DNA from: Novipirellula caenicola
Lineage (GTDB): Bacteria > Planctomycetota > Planctomycetia > Pirellulales > Pirellulaceae
Direction: 5' to 3'
Assembly (NCBI RefSeq): GCF_039545035.1
Contig: NZ_BAABRO010000002.1
Location: 310,001 to 374,000, forward strand
DNA length: 64,000 nucleotides
The translations under genes were made by a program, and so were the position numbers. Below the pieces are notes generated by a model. It had not been told where the DNA came from. It did not search any database and saw only the letters and a program-made list of their open reading frames with translations. Positions 37,199-45,714 of the stretch are shown here, in pieces; within the stretch, counting starts at the first letter, position 1; each line of letters opens with the position of its first letter.

Positions 37199-37260
37199 GA
37201 CGAAAACAGGACCGTTGCCTTACAAAATTTTTTGCGAGTTTTCGTTCGCCGCAAGCGAAT

Positions 37261-37286
37261 CACCGCCTTCTGGCGAAGGCAGCTAC
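37261..37286 (-). repeat. Single GTAG-headed REP (half of the 72-bp doublet)
   Basis: On the minus strand it reads GTAGC-TGCCTTC-GCCA-GAAGGCG, identical in plan to the right-hand half of the doublets at 7933 and 14134. The left-hand partner is missing, so it is a REP singlet. Confidence 0.75.
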
Positions 37287-37407
37287 GAGAAAATGCTTCA
37301 CGGCGTTCGCCTAAGCGGCTAATCGTCCGTGGATTCCTAAAGCCACCTGGTCCTTGGTAGCATTTGCATTCACGCGGCCTTCTTCGTTCCTCGCACAAGA
37401 CCCTTTC

Positions 37408-38667
37408 ATGGAACCATTGCTACTGGTGTCGGCGTTTGTGGTACTGGCTTACGCGATGATCTCAGCCGTGATCCCCAAAACACTGTTGACCGCCCCGCTC
37501 TGCTTTGTCGCCGCCGGAGTCTTACTGTCGGAGATCTTGACATCGTCGGTGGAACTGGATCTGGCAAAACTGATCGAAAAGGTGGCCGAACTGACGCTGG
37601 TGATCTTGTTGTTTACCGATGCGTCGCGGATCGACGCGCGTGTGTTGACTCGCGAGCTTGGATACCCCGTTCGCTTGCTCGGCATTGGCATGCCGTTGAC
37701 GATTGCGTTGGGTACGCTTGCCGCCTGGTGGATTTTCCCTGAGTTGACGGTGTGGGAGGGGGCGTTGTTGGCTGCGATTTTAGCTCCGACCGATGCGGCA
37801 CTCGGCCAAGCCGTCGTCAGCAGTTCTCGCGTACCGCAACGAATTCGCCAGGCGTTGAATGTCGAAAGCGGGCTGAACGATGGGATTGCCGTCCCCATAG
37901 TGTTGTTGTTTGCATCTCTGGCGGCCAACACCCCGGCATCCGATTCGGTCACTCACTGGGTTTTCTTTTGGGCGAAACAGGTAACGCTAGGCCCTGTGGT
38001 GGGAGTGGCAGTGGGAGCGATCGGAGGCAAGTTGCTCGATTTTGCTGCGGCGAAAGGCTGGGTCATGGACACGTTCATGCAACTATCCGGAATCGCCCTG
38101 GCAATCTTGGCATGGAGTATCGCGACCGTCGTGGATGGCAATGCGTTTATCGCAGCGTTTACCGCAGGGCTCGCAATCGCATCGATGACGCAATCGGTCA
38201 AGCCGGTGATTCAAGATTTTGCTGACACCGAAGGACAACTGCTTTCGCTTGTCACCTTCATGCTGTTCGGTGCCGTCTTGGTCGTGCCCGCGTTTCAATC
38301 GGCGGGATGGAGCGATTGGCTATATGCGATTCTTAGCTTGACGGCGATTCGGATGATCCCCGTCGCGATCTCGTTGATCGGAACCAAGGTGCATCCATCA
38401 ACGGTGCTGTTTATGGGCTGGTTTGGACCACGAGGGTTGGCGTCAGTAATCTTTGCCTTGTTAGTCACCAGCAAAAATTCGTTTCCTCATGGCGAGTCGC
38501 TGTTCAACGTGGCAATTTTGACTGCGACCTGCAGCGTCGTGGTTCACGGAATGACCTCGCTGCCTGGCGCCGCATTGTACAGCCGAATCATTCAAGCCGA
38601 AGCGCATCAGGAACGATTCGAGCACCACGAGGTAACCGAACATCCGCTGCGACATCGTGTAGCGTGA
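37408..38667 (+). CDS. CPA1-type cation:proton antiporter
   Basis: A 419-residue membrane protein with about 12 hydrophobic segments, of the monovalent cation:proton antiporter-1 (NhaP-like) type. Family landmarks are the ILAPTDAALGQAVV segment (about 130-143) and NVESGLNDGIAVPIVLLFAS (about 155-174), which carry the Asp and Asn-Asp residues of the ion site. GWFGPRGLASVIFALLV appears near the end. It would exchange Na+ or K+ for H+ across the inner membrane for pH and salt balance. The ATG at 37408 begins the first membrane segment; an upstream in-frame start is less likely. It is monocistronic as far as seen. Confidence 0.92.
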   Translation: MEPLLLVSAFVVLAYAMISAVIPKTLLTAPLCFVAAGVLLSEILTSSVELDLAKLIEKVAELTLVILLFTDASRIDARVLTRELGYPVRLLGIGMPLTIALGTLAAWWIFPELTVWEGALLAAILAPTDAALGQAVVSSSRVPQRIRQALNVESGLNDGIAVPIVLLFASLAANTPASDSVTHWVFFWAKQVTLGPVVGVAVGAIGGKLLDFAAAKGWVMDTFMQLSGIALAILAWSIATVVDGNAFIAAFTAGLAIASMTQSVKPVIQDFADTEGQLLSLVTFMLFGAVLVVPAFQSAGWSDWLYAILSLTAIRMIPVAISLIGTKVHPSTVLFMGWFGPRGLASVIFALLVTSKNSFPHGESLFNVAILTATCSVVVHGMTSLPGAALYSRIIQAEAHQERFEHHEVTEHPLRHRVA

Positions 38668-38700
38668 GTCGAATGCAGGCAGTGAGAGAGTCGGGCCGGC

Positions 38701-38845
38701 GCCCAATGCCATCTACTTTGGGTAGCGTTTTGCGGCGTGGGGCTCCGTCCGTTGCGGCCAGTAAAACGTTCGATTTTGACCGGGCGGCTCGCGCCGCGCC
38801 GCTACCAAAACCACATGTTTAGTGCGAAAGTAGACGGCATTGGGC
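38701..38845. mobile_element. Element H, 145-bp MITE-like element (copy 2)
   Basis: The ends are GCCCAATGCCATCTACTTT and, on the other strand, GCCCAATGCCGTCTACTTT, so 18 of 19 positions match. The interior is alignable with copy 1 (ggtagc, cgttgc, agtaaaacgttcgattttgaccgg, cggctcgcgccgc). No clear target duplication is seen here. It lies 33 bases after the antiporter stop, between convergent genes. Confidence 0.82.
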
Positions 38846-38900
38846 CAGCACCGCAGGAAAATGAGTGGTCGAGATTCCGCTGCGGGGAAGGGCAGGGGGG

Positions 38901-39953
38901 CTATTTGGCGATCGCGCCTTGACAGCCCGATCCGGCACCGGCAGTGCAGCCGAAACAATGTTGGCCGACAATGATCTGGCGTTTGGAAAGTGCGTCGTAG
39001 TCAAAGTCTTGGATGTGAGTCGGGTTGCCGTTGTCGACTTGCAAATCCAACATCTGATTGAAATCGCAATCGAACAACCGACCATCCCAGCCGACCGAAA
39101 GTGTATTGCGGCACATCAAGCCGTCAATCGACGCGGGGTTGTAGGCGTCAACAAGCTTCTGCATGTAGGTGTCAAACTCGTTCGTTTGTACCAGGTATTC
39201 CAAATAACGACTGACGGGCATGTTCGTAATCGTGAACAAACGGTTGAACTGAATTCCAAAGCGAGCGTCGAGCTCTTTTCGGTAGGCCGACTCGAGTGAT
39301 TGCTGGTCGGGCGGCAAACTTGCTCCGACCGGGTTATAGACCAACGTCAGCATCAGCCCGCTGCCGGGGTGCCCATAGCCAAGATCGTTGAGTCGTTTTA
39401 GTGCTTGGACTGACTTCGAGAACGCTCCGTCGCCACGCTGCGCATCGGTGTTTTCTTCGAGATAACAGGGCAGCGAGGCGACAATTTCGACTTGATGCTC
39501 TGCCAAGAATCCGGGCAGGTCTTCAAACCCTTTGGCCAACAGGATGGTCAAGTTGCAGCGATCGATCACGTGCCGGCCGAGCGATCTTGCATGTCGGACA
39601 AAGTACTTGAAATTTGGATTCATTTCCGGCGCACCGCCGGTCAAATCGAGGGTTCCGATTTGAGGATGATCTCGCAAAGCGGCGATACACGCATCGACCG
39701 TTTCGCGAGTCATGTTTTCGCGACGATCCGGGCCGGCATCGACATGACAATGGCTGCAAGTCATGTTGCAAAGCTTTCCGATATTGACTTGCAAGATATC
39801 GATGCGATCACTGGCGAGCCGCTCGACTCCGGATTCACTGAGCTTCGCTGCGAATTTTTCGGTACCACGCGGCGGCATCAGCACAACCAATTGCTCCGAA
39901 GGGTTGGCCAGGGGGTTACCACGATGTTGCAGCGATGTTTTGGGTAGCGGCAT
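38901..39953 (-). CDS. arsS: ArsS-type radical SAM/Cys-rich protein
   Basis: A 350-residue radical SAM enzyme. The [4Fe-4S]/SAM motif is C62-x3-C66-x2-C69 (LCNMTCSHCH), with TLDLTGGAPEMN as the typical glycine-rich strand. The C-terminal Cys-rich domain ends in HCFGCTAGAGSGCQGA. This is the plan of the rSAM/Cys-rich family called ArsS, tied to arsenosugar biosynthesis. Some members carry selenocysteine near the C-terminus (from recall). Here Cys344 stands at the place I believe corresponds, and no in-frame TGA is present. It is divergent from the flavoprotein gene at 40256 with a 302-base shared gap. The arsenic link is by family only; no arsM or arsR is visible. Confidence 0.85.
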   Translation of the reverse strand: MPLPKTSLQHRGNPLANPSEQLVVLMPPRGTEKFAAKLSESGVERLASDRIDILQVNIGKLCNMTCSHCHVDAGPDRRENMTRETVDACIAALRDHPQIGTLDLTGGAPEMNPNFKYFVRHARSLGRHVIDRCNLTILLAKGFEDLPGFLAEHQVEIVASLPCYLEENTDAQRGDGAFSKSVQALKRLNDLGYGHPGSGLMLTLVYNPVGASLPPDQQSLESAYRKELDARFGIQFNRLFTITNMPVSRYLEYLVQTNEFDTYMQKLVDAYNPASIDGLMCRNTLSVGWDGRLFDCDFNQMLDLQVDNGNPTHIQDFDYDALSKRQIIVGQHCFGCTAGAGSGCQGAIAK

Positions 39954-40161
39954 GAGCAGTCAACGAACTTTTATAAACGACGAAAAATAATCAGTGTGGC
40001 AGCGGCATCCGAACACGCTACCGACTCTCTGTTGTGACAACGACGCCGTGACGAGTGATTCCTTACATCCAAAATTCGAAATACAGCGAATTCTTTGACG
40101 GAGAGCGAAAAGGGCCGCTCATTTATCTTTCTTGTAAGGTGTTGGCGATCACGGCGTCCCC

Positions 40162-40199
40162 CTTTGTAGCGGACATTGGCCTTTGTAGTTGACATTGGC
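40162..40199. promoter_or_regulatory. Tandem 19-bp direct repeat in the arsS/flavoprotein divergent promoter region
   Basis: Two adjacent copies, CTTTGTAGCGGACATTGGC and CTTTGTAGTTGACATTGGC, differ at two positions. They lie 57-94 bases upstream of the flavoprotein start. Adjacent direct repeats of this size often bind a regulator, but no regulator is encoded nearby. The rest of 39954-40255 holds nothing recognised. Confidence 0.5.
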
Positions 40200-40255
40200 A
40201 CGGACCGCACTGCGATCAAACTCGTACGCTACAACTATCAGAATAGGTCAAACGC

Positions 40256-41869
40256 ATGTCGACGAATAGCGAACTTATCAACAAACCCACTTCCACCAAA
40301 AGCAAATCATCAATGTCATCGACACTGATTCAACTGCAACCCTACGACGAGCACAACCAGTCGCTCGAAGCCCACGTTCATCCGCCTGGTTGGGTCAATC
40401 CGAAACCGAGCGGCGAATACCACTTGGTGGTCGTCGGCGCAGGGACCGCAGGACTGGTGACCGCCGCGGGTGCTGCGGGCTTGGGGACTCGCGTCGCACT
40501 CGTCGAACGAGAATTGATGGGGGGCGATTGCTTGAATGTCGGCTGCGTGCCGTCGAAGGGGATCATCCGTGCGGCGCGAGCGGCCGCGTCGGTTCGTGAT
40601 GCCGAACCCTACGGCGTGCATGTTCCGCAGGGCGTCGAGGTGGATTTCGGAATGGCGATGCAGCGGATGCGGCGGTTGCGGTCGAAGATCAGCCCCAATG
40701 ATTCAGCGAAGCGATTTTCAGAGATGGGCATCGATGTCTTTTTTGGCAAAGGTTCGTTCGTCAACGACAGCACGCTCCGTGTGACGCGTGAGGACGGATC
40801 GGCGAGTGAGTTGAAATTCAAAAAGGCGGTGATCGCCTCAGGGGCTCGTGCGTCGGCGCCGCCGATCCCGGGACTCGATACGGTGTCGTATCTGACGAAC
40901 GAAAATTTGTTTTCGCTGACGGAATTACCTCAACGCTTTGGCATCGTTGGCAGTGGCCCGATCGGAAGCGAGATGGCTCAAACGTTCGCTCGCTTGGGCA
41001 GCGAGGTGTTTTTGTTTGAACGGGGACCTCACCTGCTTCCTCGCGAGGATTCCGATGCAGCCGCAGTGGTGCAAAACCATTTTGAACATGATGGCATCAA
41101 TCTGTTCTTGGACGCTGTCGATATGAAACTCAGGCCGGAAGCCGATGGCGGCATTCGGGTTCAGGTCACGCAAAAGGGCGAAGCCAAAGAGGTGGTCGTC
41201 GATCAATTGTTGGTTGCAGTGGGACGTGCGCCGAATACCGAGGGACTGAATTTGGAAGCGGTTGGTGTCCGATATGACGAAACGGGAGTCGAGGTGAACG
41301 ATCATCTGCAAACGACCAACCCTCGCATCTACGCCGCTGGCGACATTTGCTCGATATACAAGTTTACGCACGCGGCGGATTTTCAAGCCAGAATCGTGAT
41401 TCAAAACGCGTTGTTCGCGGTCGGGCCATTTGGAAAAAAGAAGGCGAGTGACTTGGTCATTCCTTGGGCCACCTACACGTCGCCCGAGGTGGCACATGTC
41501 GGGATGTACGAAAAGGACGCGGCCGAGGCGGGGATTGAAATCGATACCTATGTTCAGCCGCTCCGCGACGTCGACCGCGCTATCTTGGAGGGCCACGACG
41601 ACGGATTTGTGAAGGTGTTGACCAAGAAAGGAACCGACAAGATTGTCGGCGCGACAATCGTCGCGGAGAATGCGGGAGACATGATTTCTGAAATCACGTT
41701 GGCGATGACGGCGGGAATCGGGCTGTCCAAAATCGGATCCGCAATTCACCCGTATCCAACGCAGGCCGAGGCGATTCGGAAACTAGGGGACCAATTCAGC
41801 CGTACACGATTGACGCCTTGGAGTAAAAAAATGCTCGCGATGCTGCTTCGATGGAATGTCGGCAACTAG
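40256..41869 (+). CDS. FAD-dependent pyridine nucleotide-disulphide oxidoreductase (MerA-like, no metal-binding cysteines)
   Basis: A 537-residue flavoenzyme. The FAD site is VVVGAGTAGLVTAAG (about 58-72), the redox pair C92-x4-C97 lies in GGDCLNVGCVPSKG, the NAD(P) site is FGIVGSGPIGSEMA, the second FAD contact is IYAAGDIC, and the dimer-interface His is in HPYPTQAEA. It is closest in pattern to mercuric reductase-like proteins. However, there is no N-terminal HMA domain and no vicinal Cys pair at the C-terminus, so mercury reduction is unlikely. A leader of about 55 residues precedes the first strand. It is divergently placed from the ArsS-type gene, a pairing that suggests a shared redox role (inference). 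Confidence 0.87.
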   Translation: MSTNSELINKPTSTKSKSSMSSTLIQLQPYDEHNQSLEAHVHPPGWVNPKPSGEYHLVVVGAGTAGLVTAAGAAGLGTRVALVERELMGGDCLNVGCVPSKGIIRAARAAASVRDAEPYGVHVPQGVEVDFGMAMQRMRRLRSKISPNDSAKRFSEMGIDVFFGKGSFVNDSTLRVTREDGSASELKFKKAVIASGARASAPPIPGLDTVSYLTNENLFSLTELPQRFGIVGSGPIGSEMAQTFARLGSEVFLFERGPHLLPREDSDAAAVVQNHFEHDGINLFLDAVDMKLRPEADGGIRVQVTQKGEAKEVVVDQLLVAVGRAPNTEGLNLEAVGVRYDETGVEVNDHLQTTNPRIYAAGDICSIYKFTHAADFQARIVIQNALFAVGPFGKKKASDLVIPWATYTSPEVAHVGMYEKDAAEAGIEIDTYVQPLRDVDRAILEGHDDGFVKVLTKKGTDKIVGATIVAENAGDMISEITLAMTAGIGLSKIGSAIHPYPTQAEAIRKLGDQFSRTRLTPWSKKMLAMLLRWNVGN

Positions 41870-42437
41870 AAGGAATGCGGCAAGATCGTCATGGGACGAT
41901 ACGGTCGCCCTCGGCCTGTGCTGCCACGACACAACGCAAAGCCGCCGCGAAAATATTTTCCCTTTTTTCTCGACGGGCCCCAGAAATTCATCACCATCGC
42001 TTACATCCGAGCAGATATACTTCAAGACGTTCCGAGCAAGAAGAGAGCACTGTTGCGGATCGTCCCTGTTGCTGATCGTCGTTGCTCACGGTTAGTAGAC
42101 CGTTTAATGGTTGCGATGTCGCGTTAACGGCATCGTTCGCCGTGTATCAACGACAAAGATGTCCACTCTGCGAAGCCGACATTGCCACGACGCTCCAACA
42201 ACGTCCCAGCGTGCAATGCCATCAACTTCGACCCGGCGTGGTTGCTGAAGAGATGGGGTGGATCGAGACGGCGATGATGGATGTGCGAATATGACACAGG
42301 ACGCGTGATCTGTGGGCAAAAATTCCTTCGCCTGCTCACGTCGATCCGACGTCAACGGCGTCCGCATTGATAGCGCGAGCAAACCGGAACGGGTGATCAA
42401 ACGGGGCCTTTATTTAGCTTTTGCTAACTCAAATGAA
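41870..42437. other. Intergenic region without recognised genes
   Basis: Several short open frames occur but none has a ribosome-binding site, a family match or planctomycete-like codon use. No repeat module was recognised. The right end carries the promoter of the gene at 42494. Confidence 0.5.
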
Positions 42438-42452
42438 TGGCACATCGATTGC
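42438..42452 (+). promoter_or_regulatory. Sigma-54 promoter (-24/-12)
   Basis: TGGCAC-ATCGA-TTGC, an exact match to the TGGCAC-N5-TTGC consensus. The expected start of transcription is near 42464, about 30 bases before the ATG at 42494, leaving room for the GAGG ribosome-binding site. Confidence 0.75.
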
Positions 42453-42493
42453 ACTTATCGAAGGCATGCAAACTGTCATGAGGGGATGAGCTG

Positions 42494-42841
42494 ATGTCTA
42501 CCAACTATTTGCGAGCGGTCGAATTTTTCGGCGGACCGATCGACGGGCACATCGATGGGGTGGCGGTCCCAATGAAGCCCTTTGTTGCCATCAAAACGAC
42601 CGCAGCAGACCAACCAGTGAGTTCGCTGAGGTTGTTAAGGCGTTTGCTGCGATTGCCGGAGCATCATCCCCCGGCCGTGTTGGCGATCTACGAGATGCAA
42701 ACCCGTGATTCGGGAACGGGCTATTATTACTTGCGTTCGGTCGTCGCAACGGACTGTGACCTCAATCCGATCATTGTGGACGCGATGGTCCAGCGATCCG
42801 ATTTGACACTCGGTCCGCTGACGCTGACCGATCTGAAATAG
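42494..42841 (+). CDS. Small conserved hypothetical protein
   Basis: A soluble 115-residue protein with no signal or membrane segment. It opens with AVEFFGGPIDGHIDGVAV, a pattern seen in short planctomycete hypothetical proteins. The middle is basic and Leu-rich (SSLRLLRRLLRLPEHHP), followed by beta-like strands (VLAIYEMQTR, YYYLRSVVATD). I do not recognise a named family. Its start is supported by GAGG before the ATG and by a consensus sigma-54 promoter at 42438-42452. It follows the flavoprotein by 624 bases, so it is a separate transcription unit. Function unknown. Confidence 0.78.
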   Translation: MSTNYLRAVEFFGGPIDGHIDGVAVPMKPFVAIKTTAADQPVSSLRLLRRLLRLPEHHPPAVLAIYEMQTRDSGTGYYYLRSVVATDCDLNPIIVDAMVQRSDLTLGPLTLTDLK

Positions 42842-43004
42842 GTTGCTGAAGGATTTGTGATCACTCGGGAATATCTTCTGCTGGGATTGACCTCCTCTAA
42901 AACCGCTGTCGGCTAGTGCCGCGAGCTTGATCTATAAGTTGCGAAGGTTCTTTTCGTTGGATGTGGTGACCTTTGCTGCGACGGTCAATCGCTCGGGCAC
43001 GCTA

Positions 43005-44020
43005 ACGGCTTGGAAAGCCGTGCGACAATAGCCCTGCCAGCCGAGTCACTATTGTCGGCCAGCTTTCCAAGCTGGAACCGCCAATATCGAACGCCCCATT
43101 CTCAGCGCACCCAAGCTCTCGTTCCGGCACTCTACTCACGACGCGCGCTAACGGCTTGGAAAGCCGTGCGACAATGGACCTGCAAGCGTAGTCACTATTG
43201 TCGGCCAGCTTTCCAAGCTGGAACCGCCGACATCGAACACCCATTCTCAGCGCACTCAACCTCTCGTTCCGGCACTCTACCCAAGACGCACGCTAACGGC
43301 TTGGAAAGCCGTGCGACAATGATGCGCACCCTCATTTTTCAATTTGACTTTTTCAATCTTTTCGCACCCCTGTCACCCTCCCGGCGAAGACAGGAGGGTC
43401 GGAAAACGAGCCCAATGCGAGTTTTCCGGGGAGGGCAACGTGGCAGCTAGATTGAGCCGTCTATCTCTAACACCCCGAGGCCCCACCGGTGAGCTTGCTC
43501 CGCTCGCTCTGACCTCCCCAAAACAAGTTTCGGGGAGGTGAAGCACGCAATCTCGATGTCATGCCCCCATAGCGAAACTCGCCAAGAGTTTCGGCACCAC
43601 ATTGTCGGCCAGCTTTCCAAGCTGGAACCGGCAATATCGAACGCCCCATTCCCAGCGCCCCAACCGCTCGTTCCGGCACTCTACCCACGACGCACGCTAA
43701 CGGCTTGGAAAGCCGTGCGACAATGGCCCTGCCAGCGGAGTCACCATTGTCGGCCAGCTTTCCAAGCTGGAACCGCCAATATCGAACGCCTCATTCTCAG
43801 CGCACCCAACCGCTCGTTCCGGCACTCTATCCACGACGTCCGCTAACGGCTTGGAAAGCCGTGCGACAATGGCCCCGCCAGCGGAATCACCATTGTCGGC
43901 CAGCTTTCCAAGCTGGAACCGCCAACATCGAACGCCCCATTCACAGCGCACCCAACCTCTCGTTCCGGCACTCTACCCACGACGCACGCTAACGGCTTGG
44001 AAAGCCGTGCGACAATGGCG
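43005..44020 (+). repeat. Array of module B/C doublets with 146-bp period, plus one E-F copy
   Basis: Module C in the variant form aCGGCTT-GGA-AAGCCGt begins at 43005, 43151 and 43296, then at 43700, 43846 and 43992, so the period is 145-146 bp. Each is followed by a module B hairpin (CCAGCTT-TCC-AAGCTGG) and a spacer containing ttctcagcgcaccca. Between the two triplets lie module D (about 43331), E (about 43373-43445), F (about 43475-43543) and A (about 43568-43595). No gene is supported in 42842-44286. Confidence 0.9.
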
Positions 44021-44286
44021 AAGACAACAATCACGTTGTCGGGCGACATTGGCATCGAATTGCTCGACACTCACTTGCGGTGGATCCTGTATAACAAAGC
44101 TAGGCTCTCATGCTTGGCGAACAGGGCCAGGGAGAGATCGCTCTGGCCCCTCGCGGTAGCGTCTCCAAGCCACTGCAATTTACGAATCAATTTGTTTGGC
44201 GATCACTTGATCCGTTCGCGTTTGCATTCCAACATCATGCTCCCCACCGATGCACCTGCGTGTGCCGTTACCTCTCGAGAAAAATC

Positions 44287-45714
44287 ATGAAACGCAAATG
44301 GCCTTATTTTCTTGCCAACGACCCGCTGACTCCCAATACCGACTTGAAAGTGTTGGACAAGTATTCGGGTGAAGTTGCCGCCGAGGTGGCACTAGCGAAT
44401 GCGGATGCGATCGACCGTGGCATTGCCGGCTGTGTCGAAGCCGCCGGACCGCTGGCGGCGATGCGTCCCTATGAACGTCAAGCCATCTTGAATCACTGTG
44501 TCAAACGATTCCAAGAGCGGTCCGATGAGTTGGCGATGTCGTTGTGCATCGAAGCAGGCAAACCGATCCGGGACGCGCGTGGCGAAGTCACACGCCTGAT
44601 CGACACGTTTCGAATTGCGGCCGAGGAATCGGTACGGCTCGGCGGCGAGGTGATGAATCTGGAAATTTCGGCTCGTGCCGCGGGCTATCGTGGGATGTGG
44701 AAACGCGTTCCGATTGGGCCATGTTCCTTCATCAGCCCATTTAACTTTCCATTGAATTTGGCCGCTCACAAGGTCGCCCCTGCATTGGCGGTGGGATGTC
44801 CGTTTGTTTTGAAACCGGCCAGCCGCACACCGCTTGGGGCGTTGATCATCGGCGAGGTTCTCGCCGAAACGGATCTGCCCAAAGGCACGTTTTCGATCCT
44901 ACCTTGTTCGCGTGACGGAGCCGATTTGTTCACGACCGATGACCGTTTGAAAATGCTCAGCTTCACTGGTTCACCGGAGGTGGGTTGGGCATTGAAATCG
45001 AAGGCGGGCAAAAAGAAGGTCGTATTGGAACTTGGTGGCAATGCCGCCTGTGTCGTCGACCGCGACGCGGATTTAGAAGACGCCGTCAAACGAATTGTGT
45101 TTGGTGCGTTCTACCAATCGGGACAAAGCTGCATTGGGGTCCAGCGGATCATTGTCCATGAAGCGATCTTTGATTCACTGCGTGATTCGCTGGTAACCGC
45201 CACCAAGGCTCTGGTCGCTGGCGACCCTAAAGCCGAAGAGACGTTCATTGGTCCGATGATCTCCGAAGCGGAAGCGGAGCGGCTGCAGCAGTGGATCGAC
45301 GAAGCGGTCGCAGCGGGTGGAAAATTGTTGTGCGGAGGCAAACGCGACGGAGCGATGTTGGACGCCACGCTACTGGAAAACGTGCCTGCCGATCAGACGA
45401 TTTGCAGCGAAGAGGCATTCGGCCCCGTGGCTGTGCTGAGCCGGTTTAGTGATTTCAGCGACGCGCTTGCCGAGGTGAACGACAGCAGGTTCGGGTTGCA
45501 AGCGGGCGTCTTTACTCGCGATCTGTACAAGGCCCATCAAGCCTGGGACACGCTGGACGTGGGCGGCGTGGTCATCGGCGATGTGCCGTCGTGGCGAGTC
45601 GACAACATGCCCTACGGCGGCGTGAAAGACAGCGGACTGGGCCGCGAAGGAATCGTGTTTGCGATGGAAGACATGACCGAAATTCGCAATTTGGTCATCC
45701 GCACTCCTTCATAA
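44287..45714 (+). CDS. NAD(P)-dependent aldehyde dehydrogenase
   Basis: A 475-residue enzyme of the aldehyde dehydrogenase superfamily, oxidising an aldehyde to an acid with NAD(P)+. The nucleotide-site segment is FISPFNFPLNLAAHK, with the catalytic Asn region near residue 152. The general base is E248 in LELGGN and the catalytic Cys is C282 in GQSCIGVQR. The C-terminal EEAFGPVAVL and MPYGGVKDSGLGREG motifs are present. The GQSCIG form resembles lactaldehyde/phosphonoacetaldehyde-type members, but the substrate is not certain. The ATG at 44287 gives the normal length; the frame extends upstream into repeat-flanking DNA. No partner gene adjoins it, and the gap to pstS is 878 bases. Confidence 0.93.
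   Translation: MKRKWPYFLANDPLTPNTDLKVLDKYSGEVAAEVALANADAIDRGIAGCVEAAGPLAAMRPYERQAILNHCVKRFQERSDELAMSLCIEAGKPIRDARGEVTRLIDTFRIAAEESVRLGGEVMNLEISARAAGYRGMWKRVPIGPCSFISPFNFPLNLAAHKVAPALAVGCPFVLKPASRTPLGALIIGEVLAETDLPKGTFSILPCSRDGADLFTTDDRLKMLSFTGSPEVGWALKSKAGKKKVVLELGGNAACVVDRDADLEDAVKRIVFGAFYQSGQSCIGVQRIIVHEAIFDSLRDSLVTATKALVAGDPKAEETFIGPMISEAEAERLQQWIDEAVAAGGKLLCGGKRDGAMLDATLLENVPADQTICSEEAFGPVAVLSRFSDFSDALAEVNDSRFGLQAGVFTRDLYKAHQAWDTLDVGGVVIGDVPSWRVDNMPYGGVKDSGLGREGIVFAMEDMTEIRNLVIRTPS

Noticed and set aside
40194-40210. Sigma-54-like TGGCAC-GGACC-GCAC before the flavoprotein gene
   Set aside because: The -12 element lacks the GC at the correct position.
40256-41869. Mercuric reductase (merA) assignment
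   Set aside because: The redox CxxxxC pair is present, but the HMA domain and the C-terminal vicinal cysteines needed to bind mercury are missing.
43005-44020. CRISPR array
   Set aside because: The repeats are composite hairpins about 60 bp long in inverted pairs. Spacers are long and mutually similar, modules drop out, and no cas gene is present.
44110-44286. 59-codon upstream extension of the aldehyde dehydrogenase
   Set aside because: The extension would add a non-homologous Cys/His-rich leader. The ATG at 44287 matches normal family length.
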